Shown: positions 23,942-32,196 of the stretch, one piece after another | Layout of the letters: each line of letters opens with the position of its first letter | How positions within the stretch are numbered: the first letter of the stretch is position 1 | Origin: Gammaproteobacteria bacterium | Lineage (GTDB): Bacteria; Pseudomonadota; Gammaproteobacteria; Pseudomonadales; Halieaceae | Assembly: GCA_030428835.1 (NCBI GenBank) | Contig: JAUIEP010000001.1 | Span: forward strand, 62,001 to 126,000 | Length of the DNA stretch: 64,000 bases | Reading direction: 5' to 3' | Notes under the pieces: generated by a model | The model's database searches: none | What the model was told of the DNA's origin: nothing | What the model saw: the letters and a program-made list of their open reading frames with translations, nothing else | Translations under genes and position numbers: made by a program

Positions 23942-25424
23942 TGCCCTGCTGGCCTATCTGGCGGGCCGTACGGTCACAGAGGGGCCTCTGAGCGGCCAGA
24001 AATTCACGGTACTGCCGTGGCAAGAGACGTTTATTCGTAATGCCTTCCTCGCTGCGGTGTTCTGTGCAGCCCTGTCAGTATCGAGGGCGGCAGGTAAGAC
24101 AACCCTCACGGCCCTGATTGCGGGCGCTTTTCTCAATGGGCCTCTGCGGGTAGAGCGTGGGCAGGTCATCATTGTGGCGTCATCCTTCGGACAGGCGAAA
24201 ATTCCCTTTCGTCACGTCCTAGCTGATCTGGGCCTAACTGCCCCGACCCCTGCGCAGCGGAAGATATGGCGGGTACAGGACAGCGCGAACACTGCCACGA
24301 TTGAACACAAGCCAACTGGGGCCATGCTGAAATGTATCGGCTCCGACCCCAAGCGGGCGCATGGTCTCGCGCCTTCCCTCATTCTCGCGGATGAACCTCC
24401 CCAATGGCCTGCGGCGACCGCTGAGGCGATGGTGGCCGCATTGCAGACCAGCATGGGGAAACAGGTAGGGTCAAAGCTGCTATTTCTGGGCACTCGCCCT
24501 GCGACGGAAGATCACTTTTTTCAGCGGATGCTAGACGGTGGCGCGGATTACGCACAGACGCATTGCGCGGGGCCTGATGATGACCCGCTAGACCCGGAGA
24601 CGTGGGCTAAGGCGAACCCCAGCCTAGCGCATATCCCGACACTGAGAGCCTTGTACGAGACAGAGGCGAAGGCAGCGGCAAAGGATGCGGCAGCAATGGC
24701 CAGCTTCCGTGCCCTGCGACTGAATCAGGGCGTTGCCGATGTGGTGGAGAACGTCTTAATTGGCGTATCCGCATGGCAAGGCTGCGAGGTAGACATTCTC
24801 CCTGCCAACACGGGTGCTCCGATTCTGGGCGTTGATCTGGGCACCACGGCGAGCGCGAGCGGCTTTGCAGCCTACTGGCCCAATGGCAGGGTAGAGGGTC
24901 ACATGGCGTTCGGAGATGACCCCAGCCTAGAGGAAAGGGCGCGGGCCGATCACGCGGGCAATACCTATCTGCGAATGTACGAGGAAGGCGGTATCAAGCT
25001 GCACTCCGGCTGCGTCCCCGATGTTTCCCTAATGCTGGCGGAAGCCTTTGAAGTGTACGGAACCCCGCGCCTGATTGTCTGCGACCGCTGGCGGCTGGGT
25101 GAACTGACAGACGCACTGCGCAAGCTGGGGGCGAATATTCCCATCCTGACCCGTGGGCAAGGCTTCCGCGACGGTGCGGAAGATGTGCGGCAATTCCGTA
25201 AGGCCGTGCTGTCCGGCAATGTGCATGTAAAACGCTGCCTCACTTGGCGGGTGACTATGGCGGGTAGTCGCGTGGAAACAGACGCGGCAGGCAATGCCAA
25301 GCTATCGAAGAAATCCCAAAAGGCCCGCGACGATCTGGCAGCGGCTGCAATCATTGCGATTGCCGAAGGCTACAGACAAGCGAACAAGCCAGAATCGAAG
25401 GCTCCCAAATATGCGTGGGCGTAG
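23922..25424 (+). CDS. terL: Phage terminase large subunit
   Basis: 500 residues. The ATPase domain has the Walker A-like SRAAGKTT at about residue 53 and Walker B LILADEPPQW near 153. The C-terminal RNase H-like nuclease has acidic residues in ILGVDLGTT, LIVCDRW and KARDDLAAAA. It pumps DNA into the prohead and cuts it. The start is TTG 23922 behind GGGGGTGAG; no better in-frame start precedes the motor. Full length for the family. Confidence 0.95.
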   Translation: MQPQIADALLAYLAGRTVTEGPLSGQKFTVLPWQETFIRNAFLAAVFCAALSVSRAAGKTTLTALIAGAFLNGPLRVERGQVIIVASSFGQAKIPFRHVLADLGLTAPTPAQRKIWRVQDSANTATIEHKPTGAMLKCIGSDPKRAHGLAPSLILADEPPQWPAATAEAMVAALQTSMGKQVGSKLLFLGTRPATEDHFFQRMLDGGADYAQTHCAGPDDDPLDPETWAKANPSLAHIPTLRALYETEAKAAAKDAAAMASFRALRLNQGVADVVENVLIGVSAWQGCEVDILPANTGAPILGVDLGTTASASGFAAYWPNGRVEGHMAFGDDPSLEERARADHAGNTYLRMYEEGGIKLHSGCVPDVSLMLAEAFEVYGTPRLIVCDRWRLGELTDALRKLGANIPILTRGQGFRDGAEDVRQFRKAVLSGNVHVKRCLTWRVTMAGSRVETDAAGNAKLSKKSQKARDDLAAAAIIAIAEGYRQANKPESKAPKYAWA

Positions 25425-25713
25425 ATTCCCGCGCACTGCTGAACACATCTACCGCAGTAAGCGGTGGAAAAGCCTCCGCTGGGAAGTTCTAAAACGGGAT
25501 AACTTCCAGTGCGTGCAGTGCGGAACTAAACGTTATCTACAGGTAGATCACATTATTCCGTTGCGGGACGGTGTAAGCGAGTTTGAATGTTTTACCATGA
25601 GTCGGCTCCAGACGCTTTGCCGTGCCTGTCATGGCAAAAAAACACGGACGGAAGTGCATGGGCCTTTAAGCCCGGAGCGCGAAGCGTGGCGAGAACTAGT
25701 GCTAAAAACGTGA
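25411..25713 (+). CDS. HNH endonuclease of the packaging module
   Basis: 100 residues from ATG 25411, overlapping the terL stop. The HNH fold is complete: FQCVQCGTK, LQVDHIIPLRDG and LCRACHGKKT give two CXXC zinc pairs and the DH active site. In HK97-type phages a small HNH protein next to TerL is required for specific cos cleavage, and HNH genes are standard in capsid-forming PICIs. Confidence 0.93.
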   Translation: MRGRRFPRTAEHIYRSKRWKSLRWEVLKRDNFQCVQCGTKRYLQVDHIIPLRDGVSEFECFTMSRLQTLCRACHGKKTRTEVHGPLSPEREAWRELVLKT

Positions 25714-25724
25714 GGACGTGTGAC

Positions 25725-26981
25725 ATGCTGGAAAGTACCAAGATTGAACTGCGTATGCGGGAGATTGGCCCGCGTCTAGATGAACTACATGTGATCGAGA
25801 ATCCCAGCGATGACGAGATCACAGAAATGCGCTCACTGAATAAGGAGTTTCGTACCCTTGAGACGCGCATTTCATCTGCAAAAATTTCCGAGGCACGAGA
25901 GCGCGAGGAAGCCAAGGACGAGCTAGAGACTCGCAGCGAAAAGGAATACGCGGAGCTGCTGGCCGGTTTCGAGTTGCGCCAGATCGCGGCGGCGCTCGAT
26001 GACGGCTCCCAACTGAGCGGCCAGACGCTGGAAGTGGTGCAGGAAATGCGGAACCAGGGCAGCTATCAGGGCTTGCCCGTGCCGTTGGAAGCACTCGAAG
26101 TGCGGGCCGGTGAAACCGTGGCCAGTGGTACCCCTGACCCGGTACAGACACGCCCGATCATCGACCGGCTGTTTCCTTCCTCGGTCGCTGCCCGTATGGG
26201 CGGGAGCCTTATCAACATCACCAGCGGCGAGGTTGAATGGCCTGTAGCAACCGCTGGCGCCGTTGTGGGCTGGGGTGATGGTGAACTGGCGAACGTGGGG
26301 GCATCTACCCAATACACCACGGTAGACAAGTCCCTTGCCCCTGACTATCACATGGGCGCACAGATGACCCTGAGCCGGAAGGCGCTCAAGCAATCCGGCA
26401 AGGCGGTAGAGCAAGCCGTGCGCCGTGATCTGAATTCAGCAATGTCTGCCGAACTTGACCGCGTGGCGTTTCTCGGTGCCGGTGCCAGTGGTGAACCGCT
26501 GGGGCTTGTGACTGGTGTCGGTACCTACGGATTTGACGTTAACGACATTGGCGCGGCTGCAAGCTATGCCGCCTTCCGTGCGGCGGCGGTGGAATTCCTG
26601 ACCCGGAATGCCGCGACCACGTTCAAGGATATTCGCCTGCTACTGCGGCATGAAATCCTGAATACGCTGGACAGCACCATTTTTGAGACTGGCAGCGCGA
26701 CTACGGAATGGGATTTTGTGGTGTCGCGTTTCGGCTCTGTTATCAGTACAGGCAATGCGCTGTCCGCACCTACCGGCTCCCCGGCAGAATCCACGGCGGT
26801 AATGACTACCAGCGTGGGCGGTGTGCCGCCGTTCTTCATGGGCATTTGGGGCGGTGTCGATCTGATACGCGACCCCTACACGAAGGCCGCGAGCGGACAG
26901 CTAATCTTGACCGGACTGGTAACGGCAGACGTGACGTGCTCCCGTGCCGCGCAAGTGGGCATCATTACCGGATTGCAGTAA
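25725..26981 (+). CDS. HK97-fold major capsid protein
   Basis: 418 residues from ATG 25725 (GAGG upstream). The first 100 residues are a charged coiled-coil delta/scaffold domain (EIGPRLDELHVIENPSDDEI, ISEAREREEAKDELETR) expected to be removed by the protease. The HK97 core follows: RPIIDRLFPSSVAARMGG, YHMGAQMTLSRKALKQ, VRRDLNSAMSAELDRVAFLG and WDFVVSRFGSVIST. Length and domain order are normal for the family. Confidence 0.94.
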   Translation: MLESTKIELRMREIGPRLDELHVIENPSDDEITEMRSLNKEFRTLETRISSAKISEAREREEAKDELETRSEKEYAELLAGFELRQIAAALDDGSQLSGQTLEVVQEMRNQGSYQGLPVPLEALEVRAGETVASGTPDPVQTRPIIDRLFPSSVAARMGGSLINITSGEVEWPVATAGAVVGWGDGELANVGASTQYTTVDKSLAPDYHMGAQMTLSRKALKQSGKAVEQAVRRDLNSAMSAELDRVAFLGAGASGEPLGLVTGVGTYGFDVNDIGAAASYAAFRAAAVEFLTRNAATTFKDIRLLLRHEILNTLDSTIFETGSATTEWDFVVSRFGSVISTGNALSAPTGSPAESTAVMTTSVGGVPPFFMGIWGGVDLIRDPYTKAASGQLILTGLVTADVTCSRAAQVGIITGLQ

Positions 26982-27592
26982 TGCTCTACGGGTACGCGGA
27001 GGGCGCGTTAGAAGTCCGGCGCGGTCGTGAGGGAGGCGCTACAGTTAGTGGGCGCTTCCCTTACAACTCACGCGCCACGCTGCACAGCGGTGGGAAGAAA
27101 AGCCGACCGCGTAAAGAGCAGTTCGCGCCCGGTGCTTTCACTTACTCGCTCGATGTGGGCGAGTTGGATATTCACTTCCTGTCTGGCCATGACTTCAGTA
27201 AGGCGCTGGCGTCCCGTGACGCTGGCTCCCTGATTTTGAGGGACACGCCCGAAGCCCTGACCTTTGAGGCGCGGCTGTCTGCCGATGTGTTGGATACGAC
27301 ACACGGGCGGGATTTTATGGCGATGCTGTCCGCTGGTTTGGTGGGCGGTGTTTCTCCGGGCTTCCGTGTCGCGCCTGTAGACAACGCTGAATCGGTGGAG
27401 GAAGAAAACCCCGCCGAAGGCCGCGCGCTTATCAGGACGATCAGACAGGCCGTGCTGTATGAACTCTCGGCAGTAACCCGACCCGCCTACAGCGAGACAG
27501 ACATTCAATCACGGAACTGGGAATTACCCGGTGACATTAATTGCACTCGCGCAGTTAATTGCACTGCGCCCCGTTTTCGCTGGAGGCTGTGA
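26981..27592 (+). CDS. Prohead protease (HK97 family, S78)
   Basis: 203 residues; the ATG overlaps the capsid stop by one base (TAATG). Typical segments are EQFAPGAFTYSL, LDIHFLSGHDFSKALASR, DTTHGRDFMAMLSAGLVGGVSPGF and LYELSAVTRPAY, which carry the His and Ser of the active site. It matures the capsid by removing the delta domain. The gene follows the capsid instead of preceding it as in HK97-like phages. The last 20 residues are encoded by the 16-bp repeat and a partial second copy, and look like an acquired tail. Confidence 0.9.
   Translation: MLYGYAEGALEVRRGREGGATVSGRFPYNSRATLHSGGKKSRPRKEQFAPGAFTYSLDVGELDIHFLSGHDFSKALASRDAGSLILRDTPEALTFEARLSADVLDTTHGRDFMAMLSAGLVGGVSPGFRVAPVDNAESVEEENPAEGRALIRTIRQAVLYELSAVTRPAYSETDIQSRNWELPGDINCTRAVNCTAPRFRWRL
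27531..27546. repeat. 16-bp repeat GTGACATTAATTGCAC, copy 2
   Basis: Identical to 23391-23406, here within the 3' end of the protease gene and followed at 27553 by a partial third copy (AGTTAATTGCAC). The two full copies bracket the terL-to-protease block. Confidence 0.75.
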
Positions 27593-28150
27593 ATGGAAAT
27601 TCTACACTTCGAGGAAGCGGCCCCGGCTTCATATCCTGAGTTACCCGTCTATTGGGATGAGGGTTCAGACTTTGAAAATATCGCGCCGCTGCGTCATCTG
27701 TGGAGCCGGATAGAGAAGTGGATTTGTTGGCGCTGGTCTCCCCGGCAATGCGTCTGGACTGTGCGCGGCCCCGGTGTGTGGGAGCCGCACCTAAAGCCAG
27801 TCTCCAATCTCACTGTTGATAAGTGGGATGACAGTACATACACATGGAGCGCAGCTACTCCCCATGCGTCTCCGCTCGGTGGTTTCTGTCTGCCGGAACG
27901 GGCGACCTACAAAATCTCGGGCACGGTAGGCGATACACAAGAGGCAGTGCCGCAACTCGTGGTAGAGGCTTACCAGCGACTGCACGGCTATTACAACGAA
28001 ATGCAGCGGGACGCTGCTCCGGCTGGGAGTAGTTCTTACTCGCTCAATATCGGTGAGACCCTAGCCGAACAAATAGAACGCTCCCCAAACTGGAAGGCGA
28101 AGGCTCTGCAACACTCCGGGGCGGCTGATTTGCTCCGCTCGTTTCGGTAG
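27593..28150 (+). CDS. Head-tail connector-like protein
   Basis: 185 residues, starting directly after the protease stop (TGAATG). The second half (ERATYKISGTVGDTQEAVPQLVVEAYQRLHGYY) resembles the phiE125 gp8 / gp6-like connector group that docks under the portal. The first 90 residues are Trp-rich and unassigned. Its place between protease and portal supports a connector or adaptor role. Confidence 0.75.
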   Translation: MEILHFEEAAPASYPELPVYWDEGSDFENIAPLRHLWSRIEKWICWRWSPRQCVWTVRGPGVWEPHLKPVSNLTVDKWDDSTYTWSAATPHASPLGGFCLPERATYKISGTVGDTQEAVPQLVVEAYQRLHGYYNEMQRDAAPAGSSSYSLNIGETLAEQIERSPNWKAKALQHSGAADLLRSFR

Positions 28151-28158
28151 GTGTGACC

Positions 28159-29217
28159 ATGTGGCCCTTTCGTAAGAAACAGCCTGAGACCGAGACCCGT
28201 AGCAGCGGGCAAGGCTTTACCGCTGAACTCATGGCAGCGCGGGAGAGTTACCTTGCTGGCCGCTCCGGTTTAGGCGAGCTAACGGCAACGGTGCAAAGTT
28301 GTGTCAGTCTGTGGGAACACGGCCTGAGCATTTCAGACGTAAAGGGAACCGAACTGCTGACCCCCGCTCTGTTAGGTACTACCAGCCGTTGCCTAGCATT
28401 GCGGGGTGAGGCAGTGCTGTACCTGACCCCAGAGCAGCTATTGCCGGTGTCAGATTGGGAGTTGTCTACACGGTATGGACAGCCCCGCGCCTACCGTCTG
28501 TCGATCAGTGAAGCCGGTGGCGGTCAGTCTGTTACTGCCCTCGCGGGTGAAGTCCTGCACTTCCGTATCGGTAGCGACGCGGCCAGCCCCTGGACTGGTA
28601 CCGCGCCCCTGCACCGCGCCAATCTCACGGCGTCAATGCTCCACGCGGTAGAGGCTGCACTCGCGGAAGCGTTTGAAAACATGCCGCTGGGTACTCAGGT
28701 ATTACCGTTTCCAGAATCTCCCAGCGTTGATTTAGACAAGCTGGGGCAAGGCTTCCGTGGCAAGCGTGGCAGAGTGTTACTGCGTGAATCTGTGAACGTA
28801 ACAAGTGCAGGCGGGCCGGTACCCAATACCGATTGGAAGCCCTCAGACGTAACCCCGGACATATCCAAAGCCATGACCGCCGAAACGCTGGCAGCGTCCC
28901 GTGCGTCTATCCTCGCGGTGTATGGTGTGTTGCCTTCCTTGTTCGATGCGAACACTACCGGCCCACTGGTGAGGGAGGCACAGCGCCACCTTGCCCAATG
29001 GATGCTACAACCCGTTGCGAACGGCATTGCAGCGGAAGCCAGTGAAAAACTGGGAACCCCGATCAAGCTAGATGTAATGCAACCCCTGCAAGCGTTCGAC
29101 GCTGGCGGTCGGGCACGGGCTGCGGCTCAAGTGGTGGAGTTGTTGGCTCTAGCTAAAGAGGCGGGGGTTAATCCCGATGACGCGCTGAAGCTGGTGAACT
29201 GGTCTGAGGGAAATTAA
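28159..29217 (+). CDS. Phage portal protein
   Basis: 352 residues from ATG 28159 (TAGGTG upstream). HK97-type portal features: WPFRKKQ at the N-terminus, LALRGEAVLYL, GEVLHFRIGSDAASPWTGTAPL, and the C-terminal FDANTTGPLVREAQRHLAQWMLQPVANGIAAEASEKL that forms the clip and crown. It is slightly short for the family (often about 400). It is the last packaging gene; its 3' end overlaps the convergent HNH-repeat gene by four bases. Confidence 0.9.
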   Translation: MWPFRKKQPETETRSSGQGFTAELMAARESYLAGRSGLGELTATVQSCVSLWEHGLSISDVKGTELLTPALLGTTSRCLALRGEAVLYLTPEQLLPVSDWELSTRYGQPRAYRLSISEAGGGQSVTALAGEVLHFRIGSDAASPWTGTAPLHRANLTASMLHAVEAALAEAFENMPLGTQVLPFPESPSVDLDKLGQGFRGKRGRVLLRESVNVTSAGGPVPNTDWKPSDVTPDISKAMTAETLAASRASILAVYGVLPSLFDANTTGPLVREAQRHLAQWMLQPVANGIAAEASEKLGTPIKLDVMQPLQAFDAGGRARAAAQVVELLALAKEAGVNPDDALKLVNWSEGN

Positions 29218-30083
29218 CTCTCTATCAGATCGCCCTTGCCTAGATTGCAGGCGTTGCAGAGCACTCTCAAATTCTCCTCAGTAGTAGCCCCGCCCTTCGA
29301 GTAAGGAAAAATATGATCGATGTGCAAATATACTCTAGGGTCTTTTGCTGGGCTTGCACCGCAGAGAGTACACTTAAAGCAATCCCTTTTTAGTACTCTA
29401 TATCGAAGTCTGAGGGGAATATCTCTAGGCCCTTGATTGACTTTGGCTGCGGTCTCCTTCGTTACGGAAGGTTCGCGCAACAACTGCTGGTCTGGTACGT
29501 CAAGTTCGCTCTCGGCACGTTCCACAAACGCGAGCAGGGCCTTTCGCCAGCTCCCCCATCGCATGTAAGCCTTGGGGCCAATTCTTGATGGAGGGAGCTT
29601 CATCTCCCCATACTTTGGTTGTCTGCCGTAATGGGTCCACACATCAAGAAGATTCTCATAGCAATCTTCATCTGTGTACCTCATCGAAAGATGATGACGC
29701 TCTAGGCCAGCTTGTTCGATGAGGTTTGCCCATGAGCCGAACTTACTATTTATCGCTCTCGCACCGATGCCGGTGTGCTTAGTGAATTGATTTCTTGTGA
29801 GGGCTTTGCCTTCCAACTGTTCCGCTAATTCTTGTGCTCTAGATATGATTTCTTCGCTGGTAATTTGTCGCGCTTGGGGGGAGACAGCCGGGGCAATGCC
29901 AGCTTTTTCAAGCGCCAACGCCCAACCCCCGAGCCTTTTACTTACGGTGCTTGAATGAACCTTGGAATGTTTATCAAATTCGCTCATTGTCAGTTTGCCT
30001 GCCACGCGCTGACTGACTCGCCTGATTTCTTCGAGTAAGTCCTCATCCTTGTATGAGGGGAGCGATTCAAGTTCGAACTTCAT
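29214..30083 (-). CDS. HNH endonuclease with homing-endonuclease-type repeats, satellite cargo
   Basis: 289 residues from ATG 30083. Three repeats of about 50 residues share a W-x-x-A core (LGGWALALEKAGI, FGSWANLIEQAGL, WGSWRKALLAFV) preceded by helix-turn-helix-like segments, matching the HNH-associated repeat. The C-terminal HNH has FKCTLCGASP, LHIDHIFPYSKGG and LCNACNLGKG. It lies opposite to the packaging operon between portal and attR, where satellites carry cargo such as phage-interference genes. Nuclease fold firm; a defence or helper-interference role is inference. Confidence 0.85.
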   Translation of the reverse strand: MKFELESLPSYKDEDLLEEIRRVSQRVAGKLTMSEFDKHSKVHSSTVSKRLGGWALALEKAGIAPAVSPQARQITSEEIISRAQELAEQLEGKALTRNQFTKHTGIGARAINSKFGSWANLIEQAGLERHHLSMRYTDEDCYENLLDVWTHYGRQPKYGEMKLPPSRIGPKAYMRWGSWRKALLAFVERAESELDVPDQQLLREPSVTKETAAKVNQGPRDIPLRLRYRVLKRDCFKCTLCGASPAKDPRVYLHIDHIFPYSKGGATTEENLRVLCNACNLGKGDLIES

Positions 30084-30100
30084 TCTGACCAAAATTCATT

Positions 30101-30157
30101 GTGTGGGTTGGTGTGTGGGTAGAGTAGACTATCTAATATAAAAATGTTATATATCAA
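30101..30157. promoter_or_regulatory. Arm-type repeats and AT box at the satellite right end
   Basis: GTGTGGGTTGGTGTGTGGGTAG at 30101-30122 and TTATATATCAA at 30147-30157, 75 and 19 bp before the right core. Same word family as the repeats before int. Confidence 0.7.
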
Positions 30158-30175
30158 GTATTTATAATCGTATTC

Positions 30176-30195
30176 TGGCGGAAGAGGTAGGAGTC
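30176..30195. other. Right attachment core inside selC
   Basis: TGGCGGAAGAGGTAGGAGTC, the complement of the selC 3' end including its CCA. Identical to 20107-20126. Confidence 0.92.
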
Positions 30196-30269
30196 AAACC
30201 CACCAGGCACCACGTCGGCGCCTCGCTGGTTTTGAAGACCAGGCACCCCACCGGGGATGTCGCTCTTCC
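30176..30269 (-). tRNA. selC: tRNA-Sec (anticodon UCA)
   Basis: On the minus strand the gene reads GGAAGAGCGACATCC ... ACTCCTACCTCTTCCGCCA, 94 nt with encoded CCA. The anticodon arm CTGGT-CTTCAAA-ACCAG carries TCA, and the long variable arm (GCGAGGCGCC-GACG-TGGTGCCTGG region) is typical for Sec. The acceptor GGAAGAG pairs with CTCTTCC. Integration of the satellite keeps the full tRNA. selB and selA lie immediately upstream on the same strand. Confidence 0.97.
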
Positions 30270-30282
30270 GGGGTAGTCGAGT

Positions 30283-32196
30283 TTAGCCGCCGTACAGGCG
30301 TTCGGGTAGCTCCGCGTCCAGCACCACGCGCTCATTGTCTCGACGCTGGGTAAATCTGATGTTGTCGAAGTACTCCAGTACTTCCACCGTCAGATTGCGC
30401 CCCGCGGACCATTCATTCTTCACGTTGATGACAGTCACCGCCTCACCGCGGGCGACAACGCGCAGGAGTCCCCGCGCGAGTTGCAGCAGGTGTACCGGGA
30501 GTGCACTGCGCCTGTCGGAGACTCGGTGGAGTTCGCCTGTCTTGACCTTCTCGCGGATAATTTTCTGCAGCCGGGACTGTTCCAGCCTCGTGCCCTGTAA
30601 CAGTTCCGAGAACAGCGGTATCTGCCTGCCGTGCGCATCCAGTGCCTGCCTGATCGTCTGCCAGGCCTTTTCATCCTGCGACGATACCCGCGGCCTGAAG
30701 TCGGTCTGTGCAACAAGGCCATCCCTCAGAGTGAAAGCGCCGCTGTAGATCATATCGCCAAGGACCGCGAGCAGCAGGTGTTGGGGTGTCGCCCTGCGCA
30801 GTGGTGCTGTCAATGTGGAAATCTTCAGGCCGGCTTCCTGATTGTGCTCGCGGTGATACGCCGTAACGCCGGCCTGCAGTGCGTCGCGCACCGCGCGCCA
30901 GCGCGTCTCGCTGACGAGCCAGCGCGTGTTGTCCCGCGTGTAGGCGCGCGCGCCGTCGGGACGCAGTGCGTCGGTCGCGGTGCCCGTGAGGTTGCAGGAA
31001 CCCGCGAAGCGCTCGACGTTTACCGGCTCATCCAGGGCGAGGCGGGCAGCCAGGGCCGCCGCGGGTGTTTCCGCCTGCATCGCCCGCACGTGCTCCACGT
31101 GCTTTTCCCGCGGGCGGCGCGGCATTGTGCCGCCCGGGTCCAGAACCTGTCCGCCACCCAGCAGTTCGCTGCCCGAGTCGTCGCGCAGCAGGAACCGCTC
31201 GCCGCGTGCGCAGGCGACCGGCTCGTCTGTCAGTAGCTGTCCGAGCAACTCATCGCCGGGTCCGATGCGCGTCGTCCCGAACAGTGCGAGTCGCGCGGCC
31301 ACGCGTCGAGCGCCTATGTGGAGCTTGACCGGCGCCATGTGCTTGAGCGGGAAGGGCGCGTGGGGGAGGAGGCCGCAGCTCACATCGAGGCGAGTGGACG
31401 GCGCCGCGGCATCGCTGCCAACGAGCCAGTCGCCGCGCGCCACATCGTCCAGCGCGACGTCGCCGGTAAGGTTCAGGGCGCAACGCTGGCCCGCAACCGC
31501 GAGTTCTGCCTCGCCGTCATGCACGCGCAGTGAGCGCACCCGCACCTCGCGGCCGGCGGGTTCGAGGCGCAGTGTCTCGCCCGTGGCGACAGCGCCAGCG
31601 GACACGGTACCGGTAACCACAAGGCCGCTACCCTTGAGGTGAAACGCGCGGTCTACTGCGAGTCGAAAACACTGTCCGTCGTGCGCATGGGATCGGTTGT
31701 CACACAACGCCAGCAGGTGGTTCTTCAACGCGTCCACGCCTTCGCCGGTCGCGTTGCTGAGCGGGAAAACGGGGGCATCCTCCCAGCCGCGTGCTCGGCA
31801 TAGCGCGGCCACGCTCTCCGTCGCGGCCTCCCTCTGCGCCTGCGTGGCGCGATCGATCTTGCTCAATGCGATCGTGAGCGCCGGCACACCGAGCAGACGG
31901 AGTACATCTAGATGCTCAATGGTCTGCGGCATCGGGCCGTCGTCCGCCGCGACCAGCAGCAGGCCGCGGTCGATGCCGCTCACGCCCGCGATCATGTTGT
32001 TGATGAAGCGGTGGTGTCCCGGCACGTCGATGAAGCCGATGGGCAGGCCGACAGCGCGCGGCAGGTAGGCGAAGCCGAGGTTGATGGACAGGCCGCGGCG
32101 CTTTTCCTCCTCCGTGCGGTCGGTGTCGACGCCAGTCAGGTGCGCGATGAGGGACGTCTTGCCGTGATCGACGTGGCCGGCGGTCGCGATGATCAC
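30283..32196 (-). CDS. selB: Selenocysteine-specific elongation factor SelB
   Basis: 637 residues. It delivers Sec-tRNA to UGA codons next to a SECIS element. The GTPase part shows [28 protein letters not shown] and the SKID form of the NKxD box. EF-Tu-like beta domains follow, then C-terminal winged helices for mRNA binding (from about residue 370). I use GTG 32196, which overlaps the selA stop (GTGA), instead of the longer track ORF, because the protein then begins [13 protein letters not shown] as in other SelB proteins. Confidence 0.97.
   Translation of the reverse strand: MIIATAGHVDHGKTSLIAHLTGVDTDRTEEEKRRGLSINLGFAYLPRAVGLPIGFIDVPGHHRFINNMIAGVSGIDRGLLLVAADDGPMPQTIEHLDVLRLLGVPALTIALSKIDRATQAQREAATESVAALCRARGWEDAPVFPLSNATGEGVDALKNHLLALCDNRSHAHDGQCFRLAVDRAFHLKGSGLVVTGTVSAGAVATGETLRLEPAGREVRVRSLRVHDGEAELAVAGQRCALNLTGDVALDDVARGDWLVGSDAAAPSTRLDVSCGLLPHAPFPLKHMAPVKLHIGARRVAARLALFGTTRIGPGDELLGQLLTDEPVACARGERFLLRDDSGSELLGGGQVLDPGGTMPRRPREKHVEHVRAMQAETPAAALAARLALDEPVNVERFAGSCNLTGTATDALRPDGARAYTRDNTRWLVSETRWRAVRDALQAGVTAYHREHNQEAGLKISTLTAPLRRATPQHLLLAVLGDMIYSGAFTLRDGLVAQTDFRPRVSSQDEKAWQTIRQALDAHGRQIPLFSELLQGTRLEQSRLQKIIREKVKTGELHRVSDRRSALPVHLLQLARGLLRVVARGEAVTVINVKNEWSAGRNLTVEVLEYFDNIRFTQRRDNERVVLDAELPERLYGG

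Larger units (their letters stand above)
20107..30195. mobile_element. Capsid-forming phage satellite (cfPICI-like) integrated in selC
   Basis: About 10.1 kb between 20-bp direct repeats of the selC 3' end. Contents in order: tyrosine integrase, AlpA, HTH replication-type protein with internal iterons, small ORF, HTH protein (possible TerS), TerL, HNH, major capsid, prohead protease, connector, portal, then an opposite-strand HNH-repeat gene. No tail, tape-measure, lysis or CI-type repressor gene is present. Known capsid-forming PICIs have this gene set: they make their own small capsids and borrow helper-phage tails. GC is lower than the host. Each gene family is firm; the satellite label follows from gene content. 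Confidence 0.88.
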
